From the NCBI GenBank assembly GCA_002440745.1, contig DJVB01000018.1:1-35244 (forward strand): a DNA stretch of 35,244 bases, given 5' to 3'. Below the pieces are notes generated by a model. It was not told the DNA's origin. It saw only the letters and a list, made by a program, of their open reading frames with translations, and did no database searches. The DNA comes from Bacteroidales bacterium UBA6267. GTDB lineage: Bacteria; Bacteroidota; Bacteroidia; Bacteroidales; UBA1556. This document shows, piece by piece, positions 1-8,946 of the stretch (its first letter is position 1; each line of letters begins with the position of its first letter). The translations under genes and the position numbers were made by a program.

Positions 1-2
1 AA

Positions 3-3000
3 ACCGGAAATGGTGTAGAAGTTGGACAGACTCCTGAAAACGGAAAAGATACCGCAGCAAGCATCGCTCAGGCCGGACAAAGTCAAAACACTGATTCTCA
101 ATCCGTCAATAAAGTCATTACAGAGATTACTGCAAAAGAAGAGACCATAAAAGGAATAATTGTAAATAATCAAATCAAAACCAATACATTAGCGAAAATA
201 ATTAACGAGGAAAGAAAAATTGGTTATGATTTGACAACCCAAATTGCGGAGCTTAATCAAGATTTTCAAAGCACATCTGACGTTGAAAATAGAAGTCAAA
301 TTCAGAGTGAAATTGCTCTGAAAAGTAAAACTCTATTTGAGTCCCAACAAAAACTCTTATCAGCCATTGAAATCTATGAAAACTATAACGAAAAAGAAGA
401 GAATGCTTTTGAACACTTAACCGAAATTGACAATGCTATAGAAAGTTTCCGTTCGGAATCTAATCAGGAAGATTCACAGTTGAACATGGATAAAGCTGTC
501 AGGTTGAATCAAGGATTAGAACAAATTGAAAAAGATTTAACAGAAAGCTTGAGAATTGAGAATCAGATTGTAAATTCCTCAATAGATGATGTTTATCGCT
601 TAGAATCCGATAACACAATTAATAACCTCGAATTAAATCGAATAGAAAAGGAAATTGAATTGTCGGCAGGTGAAAGACAATTGGCATTAATCGCAAAAAA
701 GGATAGTTTGTTAGAAATAATAGAGTATAACTCTTCCAAAATCACGAAAATCAATAACAGTAATTCGCAAGCAAATGCATTAAATTATATTGCTTCACGG
801 TTGGACGATTCTGATAATGGTAATTTGCAAAATGTTGAAAAGGCTGAATTAGCAAGCTTAGAAACCATAAAAAATGAGATTAAGTTGCAATCCGAGCAGG
901 TAAATCGAGTACTCGATGCTGTTAACGAATCGGAGCAAACAGTCGCATCATCAACTAAGAATTCCAATCAACAACTCAAAATAAAAGATTACGGCAGTGA
1001 AGAACAGAATCAAGTTGCTCAAAAACAACTTCAACCTCTTGTTCAAACAGCAGAACGTAATCAAATAATTCATAAAGAATTATTAAGTAAAACATCAATT
1101 ACCACAAAACTATTAAACAATGAAATTCAGAATCTCACCGAATTAAAAGAAGAAATAGCTCAGCTTGATTCAGAAATAAAAACAAATACATCTGATTCTA
1201 AAGTTACGGAATTGAATGATAAGAAAACAGAGTTAGTAGAGCAATACAATGAATCTCTTGCAAAAGCAAATGCCATAATGCTTTTAAATCAGAATCTAAT
1301 TCAATCAGATAAAATTATTCTATCTGATATTGAAGAAATTAATAATGTTTTTGAACAAGTAGATGAGGCAATATCAGCATCCGATTATAAAAGCGCTAAG
1401 GCTCTTTCCTCAAATCTAAAACTTAACTATTCCGACACCTCTGCGAATATAGAGAACCAAATTAGAAGCTTAACTTCTCAGATTAATCAAGAAATTACCA
1501 TTTTGAAAACGGATAACAAAAAGCGGATTTCGACCATCACAAAAGCAGAAGAAAAGATTGAATCTCTTGAAAATCAACGCCGTAATCTGGAAGCTGAAGC
1601 CTATCTAACAGAAAGCGATAGTAAAAAAGCGAAAAACCTTTCCAAAGCAAACGAGTTGGAGGAAGAGTTGAAAATCGAAAAACAGAGTTTTAATCAATTA
1701 AAAATCGAAGCTCAGCCAATTGAAAATCAAATCGTTCAAAAGGAACTGATTGTAAAATCATTAAGCGAAATTCAATCTATCATCAATAATTTACCGGCAA
1801 TTGCCCAAGCAGAAAATCAGGAAACCGTTATAAGTGCAGAATCTGAGTCCCTATCTCAAAAAGTTGCCGAAATCTCCAAACCGACAGTATCACAACCGGA
1901 AAGCTCATTGGAGGAAAAGGAATCTTCAGAAATCAAGTATTTCAACGAGTTAGATCAAATTGTTATTAAGAAATTTTACCTTGAAAATGAACTTTCATTA
2001 CTTAACAGTCATGTTAACTCTTTACGAATCAGAAGATCACGTGTGAATGACATTAGCTTAAAAGGCCAAATCTCGGATGATATTGAGGATGCCGAAGCTG
2101 AAGTTGAAGATATTGAAGAAGAAATTGCCCAACTTACTGAGAGAGAGGAATATCTTCGTACTTTAGGCTATACTTTAGTTTATGGAAATTATGCAAGTTC
2201 AGATACTTCAGTCGTATCTGCAATGTTAGAGCAGTCTCAAATAATGCGAGCAACAGCAGATTCTTTAGAACTCCAATCAAGCCTTCAAAAAGGCAAGCTT
2301 AAAAAGAGTTTAAAGCTGCAATCTAAAGCTTTGAATCAGAACGCTATGCAGCTTCTTTTAACCTCAACTGACATTCGAGCAAGCCAGAATAAAACTAAAT
2401 ATTTAGCCAATTTGGTGGAAGCTAATTCAAAACTAAATCAAATCGAAAATGATGTCATGCAAAATCAAGGTTTAGTATTGTTGGAATCCGGCATTGACAA
2501 TTTTGAGCTTGCAGCAGAAAATAGAGAAGCACTGAAAAATCCAAAATTGACGGAAGAAGAACGAAGTCAGATTCGTAAGGAAGCGGAAAATTTGGAGCAG
2601 TTGGCCTTGAATCAACAATCCCAAGCCATAAATCTTATAAATTCAACTCTGGCAAATAGTGGGAGAGGTGCTGAAGAAATTCCGACTGATAGTCCTATTA
2701 TTGCAAATACGAATAGTGAAACTACAGAAAATGAACAAGTTGCTGAGAATCCAAACACTTCTCAAAATAATATTTCGAATAATACGCAGCAAACACAAGT
2801 TCAGGAAGCAACCCCTGATATTGAACAAACCGGGGTTGAACGCCCATCAAATTTATCTATTGAAACAATTAATAAAATGTCGCGAAAAGAGCTTCTGACT
2901 TTAGATGAATCTTTACTCTCTCCGGAAGTTCAACGTGAAGTTCAAATAAAAAAATCGGAATCCATAGGTGTTTATATTGCTCAAAATCAAGAGTCTATTA

Positions 3001-4175
3001 ACGAAAGTTTTTATAATGAGTCAAAACCTATTGTAATCCAACAAGACCTTCCTGAAGGGTTAATCTATAAAATTCAAATTGCAGCATTCCGCAATACGGT
3101 AAATCCAAATTTGATTGTCGGAATTACACCGATTTCGATAGAACAACGCCCAAATTCAGCATGGTATCGTTATATGGCCGGTGTTTTCACCGCTTATGAT
3201 GATGCAGTTGGCGCAAGAAACCAAATTAGGCAAATGGGCTATACAGACGCTTTCATCGTACCATATTTCAATGGGCAAAGAATTACGGTTGCGCAAGCAC
3301 GTCAACTTATTCAGAGCGGACAAGCATTTACGGATAAGAAAATTGCAGAAGTGGCAATTGCAGCAAACAAAACAACTTATACTGCCGCTGCGCCAAGTCA
3401 ACCCACTGTTGCAGGCACGACTCCAGCAACTACTTCGGTTTCGCCTGATGCCATTCCTGAAGGGGATTTCAGCACTCCAGAATTGTTCTATTCAGTGCAA
3501 ATTGGAGTTTTCGGAGGTTCCAGAACTAAAGATAGGCTTCTCAATCTTAACGACTTAATGTATGACAGAATGCCAAATGGTTATTATCGCTATTTTAATG
3601 GCAAATACACCGATGTAAATTCGGCTTTAACAATGCAAAGAGAGATTCGTAATAGAGGCATTCGTGATGCGTTTATTGTGGCTTTTTATAATGGACAAAA
3701 AATTAGTGTTAATAGAGCGCGAGAAATTTCGCCAACTAACACACAACCACAACCTGAAACAAATCAAGTAAACCAACCTACTGAACCCGTGACGAATCAG
3801 GTAAACCAACCTACTGAACCTGTGCAAGCACCAATAAATCAGGCAGAAGACGTTAATGAAAATATTGATAATCAGGTACCTCAACAAGACACAACGACTT
3901 ATATCATTGTCTATAAAGTTCAAATCGGAGCTTTCAGAAATAATATTCCAGTTTCAACTGTGAATTCTATGATTCAATTGCCTTTCGATATAGAAAAACA
4001 AACTCGAGAAGACGGATTAAATATCTATCTGATTGGAAGTTTTGATAATTATGAAGCTGCGGTAAATATGCGTTCGCAAGTTGCAAATCTTGGTATTCCA
4101 GAGGCTTTTGTTGTGGTCTATGTAAATGGAATTCAACGGTCTATTGAAGATGCTAAAGAATTGCAACGGAGATAA
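3..4175 (+). CDS. Large coiled-coil protein with three C-terminal SPOR-like domains (5' end outside window)
   Basis: The reading frame is open from base 3, so the TTG at 231 is not a real start and the gene begins before the window; about 1390 residues are visible. Most of it (roughly 60-2650) is Glu/Lys/Gln/Asn-rich heptad-like sequence typical of long coiled coils. A low-complexity Asn/Gln/Thr/Pro linker follows. Three related SPOR-like modules come last, near 3050-3300, 3475-3720 and 3900-4150; each opens with a Y-K/S-[IV]-Q-[IV]-[GA]-[AV]-F strand and ends in a V-Y/F-x-N-G-Q-x-I-like strand. SPOR modules bind peptidoglycan, usually denuded glycan at division sites, so an envelope location is inferred. 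A 33-bp unit encoding NQVNQPTEPV plus one residue is duplicated at 3762-3827 between modules two and three. Bacteroidota proteins with this tail often carry PD40/TPR repeats at the N-terminus, which cannot be seen here. The exact role is unknown. Confidence 0.85.
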   Translation, partial: TGNGVEVGQTPENGKDTAASIAQAGQSQNTDSQSVNKVITEITAKEETIKGIIVNNQIKTNTLAKIINEERKIGYDLTTQIAELNQDFQSTSDVENRSQIQSEIALKSKTLFESQQKLLSAIEIYENYNEKEENAFEHLTEIDNAIESFRSESNQEDSQLNMDKAVRLNQGLEQIEKDLTESLRIENQIVNSSIDDVYRLESDNTINNLELNRIEKEIELSAGERQLALIAKKDSLLEIIEYNSSKITKINNSNSQANALNYIASRLDDSDNGNLQNVEKAELASLETIKNEIKLQSEQVNRVLDAVNESEQTVASSTKNSNQQLKIKDYGSEEQNQVAQKQLQPLVQTAERNQIIHKELLSKTSITTKLLNNEIQNLTELKEEIAQLDSEIKTNTSDSKVTELNDKKTELVEQYNESLAKANAIMLLNQNLIQSDKIILSDIEEINNVFEQVDEAISASDYKSAKALSSNLKLNYSDTSANIENQIRSLTSQINQEITILKTDNKKRISTITKAEEKIESLENQRRNLEAEAYLTESDSKKAKNLSKANELEEELKIEKQSFNQLKIEAQPIENQIVQKELIVKSLSEIQSIINNLPAIAQAENQETVISAESESLSQKVAEISKPTVSQPESSLEEKESSEIKYFNELDQIVIKKFYLENELSLLNSHVNSLRIRRSRVNDISLKGQISDDIEDAEAEVEDIEEEIAQLTEREEYLRTLGYTLVYGNYASSDTSVVSAMLEQSQIMRATADSLELQSSLQKGKLKKSLKLQSKALNQNAMQLLLTSTDIRASQNKTKYLANLVEANSKLNQIENDVMQNQGLVLLESGIDNFELAAENREALKNPKLTEEERSQIRKEAENLEQLALNQQSQAINLINSTLANSGRGAEEIPTDSPIIANTNSETTENEQVAENPNTSQNNISNNTQQTQVQEATPDIEQTGVERPSNLSIETINKMSRKELLTLDESLLSPEVQREVQIKKSESIGVYIAQNQESINESFYNESKPIVIQQDLPEGLIYKIQIAAFRNTVNPNLIVGITPISIEQRPNSAWYRYMAGVFTAYDDAVGARNQIRQMGYTDAFIVPYFNGQRITVAQARQLIQSGQAFTDKKIAEVAIAANKTTYTAAAPSQPTVAGTTPATTSVSPDAIPEGDFSTPELFYSVQIGVFGGSRTKDRLLNLNDLMYDRMPNGYYRYFNGKYTDVNSALTMQREIRNRGIRDAFIVAFYNGQKISVNRAREISPTNTQPQPETNQVNQPTEPVTNQVNQPTEPVQAPINQAEDVNENIDNQVPQQDTTTYIIVYKVQIGAFRNNIPVSTVNSMIQLPFDIEKQTREDGLNIYLIGSFDNYEAAVNMRSQVANLGIPEAFVVVYVNGIQRSIEDAKELQRR
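3762..3827 (+). repeat. Two tandem 33-bp coding units in the Pro-rich linker
   Basis: Two adjacent 11-codon units, 3762-3794 and 3795-3827, both encode NQVNQPTEPV and then T or Q. They differ at only a few bases. They lengthen the linker between the second and third SPOR-like modules and probably arose by slippage. Confidence 0.8.
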
Positions 4176-4317
4176 AAACACTGCTTAATCATGTTTATTA
4201 TCAGAATTTTTGAAGCATCTATTTGACTAATTTTACCCCTTAATTTCCCTTTTAAACGATTTATTTTTTGGATATTTAAACGGTAATAATATTCAAATGG
4301 AATTAAACAAGAATTTT

Positions 4318-4902
4318 ATGAAGAAGATTTTAATTGTAAATGGTCATGAACACTGGCCAAATTCGCCGGGTACATTAAATTCAACCTTGACTCAATCTGC
4401 CTTTGATTTTTTTAAAGAGCTTGATTATGAGGTAAAAACAACTGTTGTTAATGATGGTTTTAATGTGGATGATGAGGTAGAAAAATATCTTTGGGCAAAT
4501 ATAATCATCTATTTCTCACCGGTTTACTGGTTCGACATTCCTGCAGGATTTAAAAGTTACATCGAAAAAGTGTTCTCTGGAGGTAAAGGAAAGCTTTTTA
4601 TTGATGACGGACGCTCCAATGGAGGAAAATATGGTACAGGAGGTTTGCTTGATACTAAAAAATATATGTTTATTACAACTTGGAACGCTCCGGAAGAAGC
4701 TTTCAATAATGCAACCTCTTCTTTTATTTTCGACAACAAAAGTGTAGATGATGTTTTTCTTGGTTTTCATTCTGCTCAAAAGTTTCTTGGTTTGAAAAAA
4801 ATGCCCGGAATTCATTTCTTTGATGTGAAACGGAACCCGGAAATTGACCGGTTTAAACGCGATCTTGTTCATCATCTAAACTTCAATCTTAACTTTAAAT
4901 AA
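4318..4902 (+). CDS. mdaB: NAD(P)H:quinone oxidoreductase, MdaB-like flavodoxin-fold protein
   Basis: This about 194-residue protein matches the MdaB/NQO2-like flavodoxin-fold family. The N-terminal strand KKILIVNGH leads into the FMN-binding loop. It is followed by the conserved segments LWANIIIYFSPVYWFDIPAG, YIEKVFSGG, a GRS-x-GGKYGTGGL stretch, and TTWNAPEEAF. E. coli MdaB has the same order of motifs. The family catalyses two-electron reduction of quinones with FAD/FMN and NAD(P)H in the cytosol, limiting semiquinone and peroxide formation. I chose the ATG at 4318 rather than 4297 because MKKILIVNG aligns with the E. coli N-terminus; the earlier ATG would add seven residues. It stands alone on its strand, with 120-bp and 70-bp spacers on either side. 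A role near the oxidative-stress genes further on fits but is inference. Confidence 0.8.
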   Translation: MKKILIVNGHEHWPNSPGTLNSTLTQSAFDFFKELDYEVKTTVVNDGFNVDDEVEKYLWANIIIYFSPVYWFDIPAGFKSYIEKVFSGGKGKLFIDDGRSNGGKYGTGGLLDTKKYMFITTWNAPEEAFNNATSSFIFDNKSVDDVFLGFHSAQKFLGLKKMPGIHFFDVKRNPEIDRFKRDLVHHLNFNLNFK

Positions 4903-4970
4903 TATACTTATCATACATTTTATCAATTAGTTAATTACAGTTCATTTCTAATTTTTCAACCTGACCAAAT

Positions 4971-6689
4971 ATGAATAATCCGGCAGTTAAACGATTACCC
5001 GAGCATTTAAAGAAATATATTGTTGACCAACGTTATATGGATTACACTTCCATTGATCATGCTGTTTGGAGATATATCATGCGCCAAAGCTATCATTTTC
5101 TTAATAAGCACGCTCATGCAGCATATTTTGAAGGGTTGAAAAAAACGGGAATTAGCATCGAAAAAATTCCAAATATTGATGAAATGAATGAGATATTAGC
5201 CAAAATTGGTTGGGGAGCGGTTTGTGTAGATGGTTTTATCCCACCCAATGCATTTATGGAATTTCAGGCTTATAATGTACTTGTAATAGCTGCTGATATT
5301 AGATTTATTGAGCATATTGAATATACACCTGCACCCGACATTGTGCATGAAGCAGCCGGCCATGCTCCCATAATTGCCAATCCTGAATATGCAGAATATC
5401 TTCGGCTTTTTGGTGAAATTGGCTCCAAAGCGTTAAGCTCAAAGAAAGATATCATGCTCTATGAAGCCATACGAAAATTGAGCATTCTTAAAGAAAATCC
5501 AAATTCAACCGAAGAGGAAATTCATGACGCTGAGTTTGAGGTTTTAAATACGCAAAACAATATGGGAGAATTGTCAGAAATGGCAAAAATCAGAAATCTT
5601 CATTGGTGGACTGTGGAATATGGCCTGATTGGCAGTTTGGAAAACCCGAAGATTTATGGTGCCGGTTTATTGAGCTCTTTGAGTGAATCTCAAGCTTGCT
5701 TGAATCCTGAAGTAGCAAAAATTCTTTATTCTATTGAAGCGGCAAATTATTCCTTCGACATAACAACTCAACAACCACAACTTTTTGTAACCCCTGATTT
5801 TGCGCATTTAACTACCGTTCTCAACCAATTTGCCGACTCAATGGCTTTGCGTAAGGGTGGGGCTGAAGGTGTGCTGAAAGCTATTGAATCTGAAGCGGTT
5901 GCCACAATCGAGCTTGACTCAGGTTTGCAGATTTCTGGAGTTTTTACCGATCTTATTGTCGATGAGGAAGGAAATGTGGCGTGGTTTAAAACTTCAAGTC
6001 CAACTATCTTGTGTGAACAAAATAAACTCTTATCAGGGCATGGCACTGAATATCATTCTCATGGTTATTCCTCCCCAATTGGAACTCCGCTCGGTTTTGA
6101 AAAACCATTGCAGATGTTCCGATTTAATGAATTAAAAAACTTAGGAATTGATTTTGGAAAACAAGTGAATTGGGAGTTTAAAACCGGAATTCAACTTACC
6201 GGAAAGATTTATACGATTCGGAAAAACAAGAATGCTGACACTTTAATTATTTCATTTATAGACTGTAAGGTGAGTTACAAAGACAGAATTCTCTTCCAAC
6301 CTGATTGGGGAATATTCGATATGGCCGTTGGTGAAAAAATTGTTTCTGTTTTCGCCGGATCGGCTGATAAAGCCGAGTTCGACCCAAACTCGTATATTAG
6401 TGCCACGACTACTCAGCGCATTTCAAATCAATCGAAACGACTTTTAGAATTATATAGTATTATTCGTAACATGCGCGAATCCAATCAATTATCTACAGAA
6501 ACTCTGATGACAATCTTTTTTGAGTTAAAAAACCATTTCCCTAACGATTGGTTATTATCTTTGGAAATTCTTGAATTATTGAATCCATCGTCTTCTGAAT
6601 ATAAAACTATTGAAGACTATTTAATTTCAATGCAAGAAAACAATAATTATAGAAATCTGATTATTAATGGTTTAAATCTTTTGAAATGA
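4971..6689 (+). CDS. Aromatic amino acid hydroxylase (phenylalanine 4-monooxygenase family), long Bacteroidota form
   Basis: This 572-residue protein carries the non-heme iron site of the tetrahydropterin-dependent aromatic amino acid hydroxylases. The HEAAGH motif gives ligands His126 and His131, and Glu216 in HWWTVEYGL is the third ligand, matching His285, His290 and Glu330 of human PAH. The reaction expected is phenylalanine to tyrosine with O2 and a reduced pterin; tyrosine or tryptophan as substrate cannot be excluded. Two things are unusual. His131 and Glu216 are 85 residues apart instead of about 40, because a charged helical insertion occupies about 150-207. About 270 residues also follow the catalytic core, with no domain I recognise. 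No N-terminal ACT regulatory domain is present. The stop codon overlaps the start of the next gene (ATGA), so the two are translationally coupled. Confidence 0.88.
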   Translation: MNNPAVKRLPEHLKKYIVDQRYMDYTSIDHAVWRYIMRQSYHFLNKHAHAAYFEGLKKTGISIEKIPNIDEMNEILAKIGWGAVCVDGFIPPNAFMEFQAYNVLVIAADIRFIEHIEYTPAPDIVHEAAGHAPIIANPEYAEYLRLFGEIGSKALSSKKDIMLYEAIRKLSILKENPNSTEEEIHDAEFEVLNTQNNMGELSEMAKIRNLHWWTVEYGLIGSLENPKIYGAGLLSSLSESQACLNPEVAKILYSIEAANYSFDITTQQPQLFVTPDFAHLTTVLNQFADSMALRKGGAEGVLKAIESEAVATIELDSGLQISGVFTDLIVDEEGNVAWFKTSSPTILCEQNKLLSGHGTEYHSHGYSSPIGTPLGFEKPLQMFRFNELKNLGIDFGKQVNWEFKTGIQLTGKIYTIRKNKNADTLIISFIDCKVSYKDRILFQPDWGIFDMAVGEKIVSVFAGSADKAEFDPNSYISATTTQRISNQSKRLLELYSIIRNMRESNQLSTETLMTIFFELKNHFPNDWLLSLEILELLNPSSSEYKTIEDYLISMQENNNYRNLIINGLNLLK

Positions 6690-7396
6690 ATTGTATAGTT
6701 ACAGGTGCGAGTTCTGGAATTGGTTTTTTTACAGCTCTTGAATTGGCCAATACTTCTCCGGATAATCTTGTTTTCGCTCTTGGCCGTAGCCGGGAAGGTT
6801 TGATTGAACTCGAAAATCAATCTAAATATAAAAATGTTAAGACCTTTTCTTTTGATTTAGGACAATCAGACTTTTCGCCCATTATTACTCAAATATCGGA
6901 ATTCTTCAAGATTAATTCTAATGGAGCCATTGATGTTTTGATAAATAATGCAGGTTATTTAGTCAATAAAAGTTTTACCGAATTAACTTCAGCTGACTGG
7001 CTAAAAACATTTGAAATCAATTTATTAGCTCCCGTCAAACTCATTCAAATTCTACTTCCATATTTCAACAAGGAGGAGGGAAGTCATATTGTCAACATCT
7101 CAAGCATGGGCGGGGTACAAGGTAGTCGTAAATTTTCCGGCCTTTCTGCTTATAGTGCATCCAAAGCAGCTATTGCAAACCTCACAGAATCCCTCGCTAC
7201 TGAGTTTAAAAATTCCAAGATTCATGTCAATGCTATTTGTCCGGGGGCCGTTGAAACCAAAATGCTTAAATCTGCTTTCCCAGGTTTTAACGCGCCAATT
7301 GGACCGGATTTAATGGGTAAATACATTGCAAATTTTGCTTTAACTAACGGAAAACTAATGAATGGCCGAATTATTCAAGTGAGTTTGGAAGGCTAA
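6686..7396 (+). CDS. Short-chain dehydrogenase/reductase (SDR), coupled to the hydroxylase
   Basis: A 236-residue classical SDR. The cofactor loop TGASSGIG is at the N-terminus, NNAG is near residue 90, a catalytic Ser lies in VNISSMGG, and the active-site YSASK supplies Tyr and Lys. A PGAVETKM segment follows. GRS early in the chain suggests NADPH preference. The length is that of a single-domain reductase. Its ATG overlaps the TGA of the aromatic amino acid hydroxylase by four bases, so the two are almost certainly co-translated. Because that hydroxylase consumes a tetrahydropterin and sepiapterin reductase is itself an SDR, a pterin-reducing role is attractive. That is inference from context: SDR sequences alone do not fix the substrate. 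The gene ends two bases before the convergent oxyR stop codon. Confidence 0.85.
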   Translation: MNCIVTGASSGIGFFTALELANTSPDNLVFALGRSREGLIELENQSKYKNVKTFSFDLGQSDFSPIITQISEFFKINSNGAIDVLINNAGYLVNKSFTELTSADWLKTFEINLLAPVKLIQILLPYFNKEEGSHIVNISSMGGVQGSRKFSGLSAYSASKAAIANLTESLATEFKNSKIHVNAICPGAVETKMLKSAFPGFNAPIGPDLMGKYIANFALTNGKLMNGRIIQVSLEG

Positions 7397-7398
7397 AA

Positions 7399-8328
7399 CT
7401 ATCTCCATTTTATCATCCGAATATTATTTCCTGTTTCAAATTCAGGTGGCAAATTTTCTAAAATTATCCTTTTAATTGTCGCTTTAATCCCGGTTTTATG
7501 AAAATTCCGATGCGAAACCAAGGAAACTTCTCTCGCCGGAATTGGAGCACTAAAAGCTCGTAATAATTTTGGATTAGTGCCAATCTCTTTGGATAATGCC
7601 GGAATTAAACTAAAACCCATCCCTTTTTCAATAAGACGTTTTATAGTTTCGATGCTACCACTTTGGTACGAAATATTTTTTGCAGAGTATTTGTCTTTTA
7701 CCTGACAAATTCTTAGGGTCTGATTTCTAAAACAATGACCTTCCTCCAATACTAATAATTCATTTAAATCCAAATCGTTAATATCAATAAATTTATTGTT
7801 CAGTTGAGAATGTCCATCCGGAAAATATCCGTAAAATGGTTCATAAAAAATTATATTCTCATCCAACGACTTCTCTTCTAATGGTGTGGCAAGAATAGCA
7901 ATATCCAACGATCTCACTTTTAAGCGCTCAATAATATCTTCACTCTGCAACTCATATATTATCAAATTGGTTTTAGGGTGTTTTGCAGCAATTTCAGGTA
8001 AAAGAAGAGGTAATATATAAGGTGCTAAAGTTGGAATAATGCCAAGACGATACTCTCCTTCAACTGCAAAAATATCATGATTTACAATGGCTTTTAATTC
8101 GCTTACTTCCTCCAAAATCACTGTTGCCTTATCAATAAACACTGTTCCAAACGGGGTTTGCTGTAATGGCTTCTTAGTTCGATCAAAAATCAAAAAACCA
8201 ATTTCTTCTTCAAGCTTTTTTAATTGCATGCTTAAAGTTGGTTGAGTGACAAAACAAATTTCTGCTGCCTTTTCGAAATTTTTATGCTTCGACAACGCAA
8301 TAACGTATTCTAATTGTTGTAAGGTCAT
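7399..8328 (-). CDS. oxyR: OxyR-type peroxide-sensing LysR regulator
   Basis: A 309-residue LysR-family regulator. The N-terminal winged HTH includes MTLQQLEYVIALSKHKNFEKA, followed by the TQPTLSMQLKKLE recognition helix. A periplasmic-binding-like effector domain follows. The diagnostic feature is EEGHCFRNQTLRIC: counted from the ATG at 8328, the two cysteines are Cys199 and Cys208, the same numbers as the redox pair of E. coli OxyR. The protein therefore most likely senses H2O2 by forming a disulfide. A longer ATG frame reaches 8385, but those 19 extra residues would be translated from DNA holding the divergent promoters, so 8328 is preferred. It is transcribed divergently from dps, and a peroxiredoxin follows dps; both are classical OxyR targets. 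Confidence 0.92.
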   Translation of the reverse strand: MTLQQLEYVIALSKHKNFEKAAEICFVTQPTLSMQLKKLEEEIGFLIFDRTKKPLQQTPFGTVFIDKATVILEEVSELKAIVNHDIFAVEGEYRLGIIPTLAPYILPLLLPEIAAKHPKTNLIIYELQSEDIIERLKVRSLDIAILATPLEEKSLDENIIFYEPFYGYFPDGHSQLNNKFIDINDLDLNELLVLEEGHCFRNQTLRICQVKDKYSAKNISYQSGSIETIKRLIEKGMGFSLIPALSKEIGTNPKLLRAFSAPIPAREVSLVSHRNFHKTGIKATIKRIILENLPPEFETGNNIRMIKWR

Positions 8329-8363
8329 ATAAATAAAATTTATAATAATATAACGATTATTGA

Positions 8364-8395
8364 TTTGACAAATATAATAAGTCAATGTACTTTTG
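8364..8395 (+). promoter_or_regulatory. dps promoter (TTTG / TAnnTTTG type)
   Basis: TTTG at 8364-8367 is separated by 20 bases from TACTTTTG at 8388-8395, matching the Bacteroidota housekeeping consensus TTTG-N19-21-TAnnTTTG. Transcription would begin near 8400, giving a leader of about 35 bases before the dps ATG at 8437. The longer frame starting at 8365 would therefore not be transcribed in full. Confidence 0.72.
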
Positions 8396-8398
8396 CAA
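8369..8398 (-). promoter_or_regulatory. oxyR promoter overlapping the dps promoter
   Basis: Read on the minus strand, 8376-8369 is TATATTTG (TAnnTTTG) with a TTG at 8398-8396 about 19 bases upstream. It overlaps the dps promoter on the opposite strand almost completely. An ATAA-CGA-TTAT inverted repeat at 8350-8360 lies just downstream and could be part of an OxyR site; that last point is speculative. Confidence 0.55.
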
Positions 8399-8436
8399 CG
8401 TCAAATTTAATTATTAACTATCAAACTTTAAATTTT

Positions 8437-8904
8437 ATGAATTCAATAGGATTAAATATCGAAAAATCAATAGAGTTATCAAACGGTTTAAACGGCTTAT
8501 TAGCTAATTACCAAGTGTTTTATTCAAATGTAAGAGGTTTTCACTGGAATATTCGTGGTGCGAAATTTTTTGAACTTCATGCCAAGTTCGAAGAGTTGTA
8601 CAACGATTTAAACCTTAAAGTGGACGAAATTGCAGAACGGATTCTCACTTTGAGCGGTAAACCTGAATATCGTTATTCGCAATATATCAAGTCGAGTGAC
8701 ATCAAAGAAGCATCGGAAACTGCCGATGGCGAAAGCAACATGAGAAATATTTTAAACAGTTTCCAGATTGTTATAAGTCAGCAGCGTAAACTTATGGAAT
8801 TAGCACAAGAGGCTGGTGATGAGGGAACTGCAAGTCTTATGAGTGATTATATTCGCGAACAAGAGAAACTCGTTTGGATGTATAACGCTTTTTTGAATAA
8901 GTAA
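8437..8904 (+). CDS. dps: Dps-family ferritin-like DNA-protection protein
   Basis: A 155-residue Dps/miniferritin. From the ATG at 8437 the inter-subunit ferroxidase ligands fall at His36 (GFHWNI), His48 (ELHAKFEELY), Asp63 and Glu67. The spacings of 12, 15 and 4 residues are the same as His51, His63, Asp78 and Glu82 in E. coli Dps. Dps dodecamers oxidise Fe(II) with H2O2 and store the iron, so hydroxyl radicals are not formed; many also bind DNA. There is no Lys-rich N-terminal tail here, so DNA binding is uncertain. The in-frame ATG at 8365 is rejected because a good promoter occupies 8364-8395. The gene diverges from oxyR and is followed 42 bases later by a peroxiredoxin, so an OxyR-controlled peroxide response is likely. 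Confidence 0.93.
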   Translation: MNSIGLNIEKSIELSNGLNGLLANYQVFYSNVRGFHWNIRGAKFFELHAKFEELYNDLNLKVDEIAERILTLSGKPEYRYSQYIKSSDIKEASETADGESNMRNILNSFQIVISQQRKLMELAQEAGDEGTASLMSDYIREQEKLVWMYNAFLNK

Positions 8905-8946
8905 TCAAGTATTAAATAAATTATCAACATTAAAACATTAAAAATC

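Noticed and set aside
231..233. TTG start of the first large protein
   Set aside because: The same frame is open to base 3 with similar composition, so the gene simply continues beyond the left edge.
8329..8385. Longer N-terminus for OxyR
   Set aside because: Would start upstream of its likely promoter start site; the internal ATG puts the cysteines at 199 and 208.
8365..8436. Longer N-terminus for Dps
   Set aside because: A promoter with good spacing lies at 8364-8395, and ferroxidase residues and length fit the ATG at 8437.
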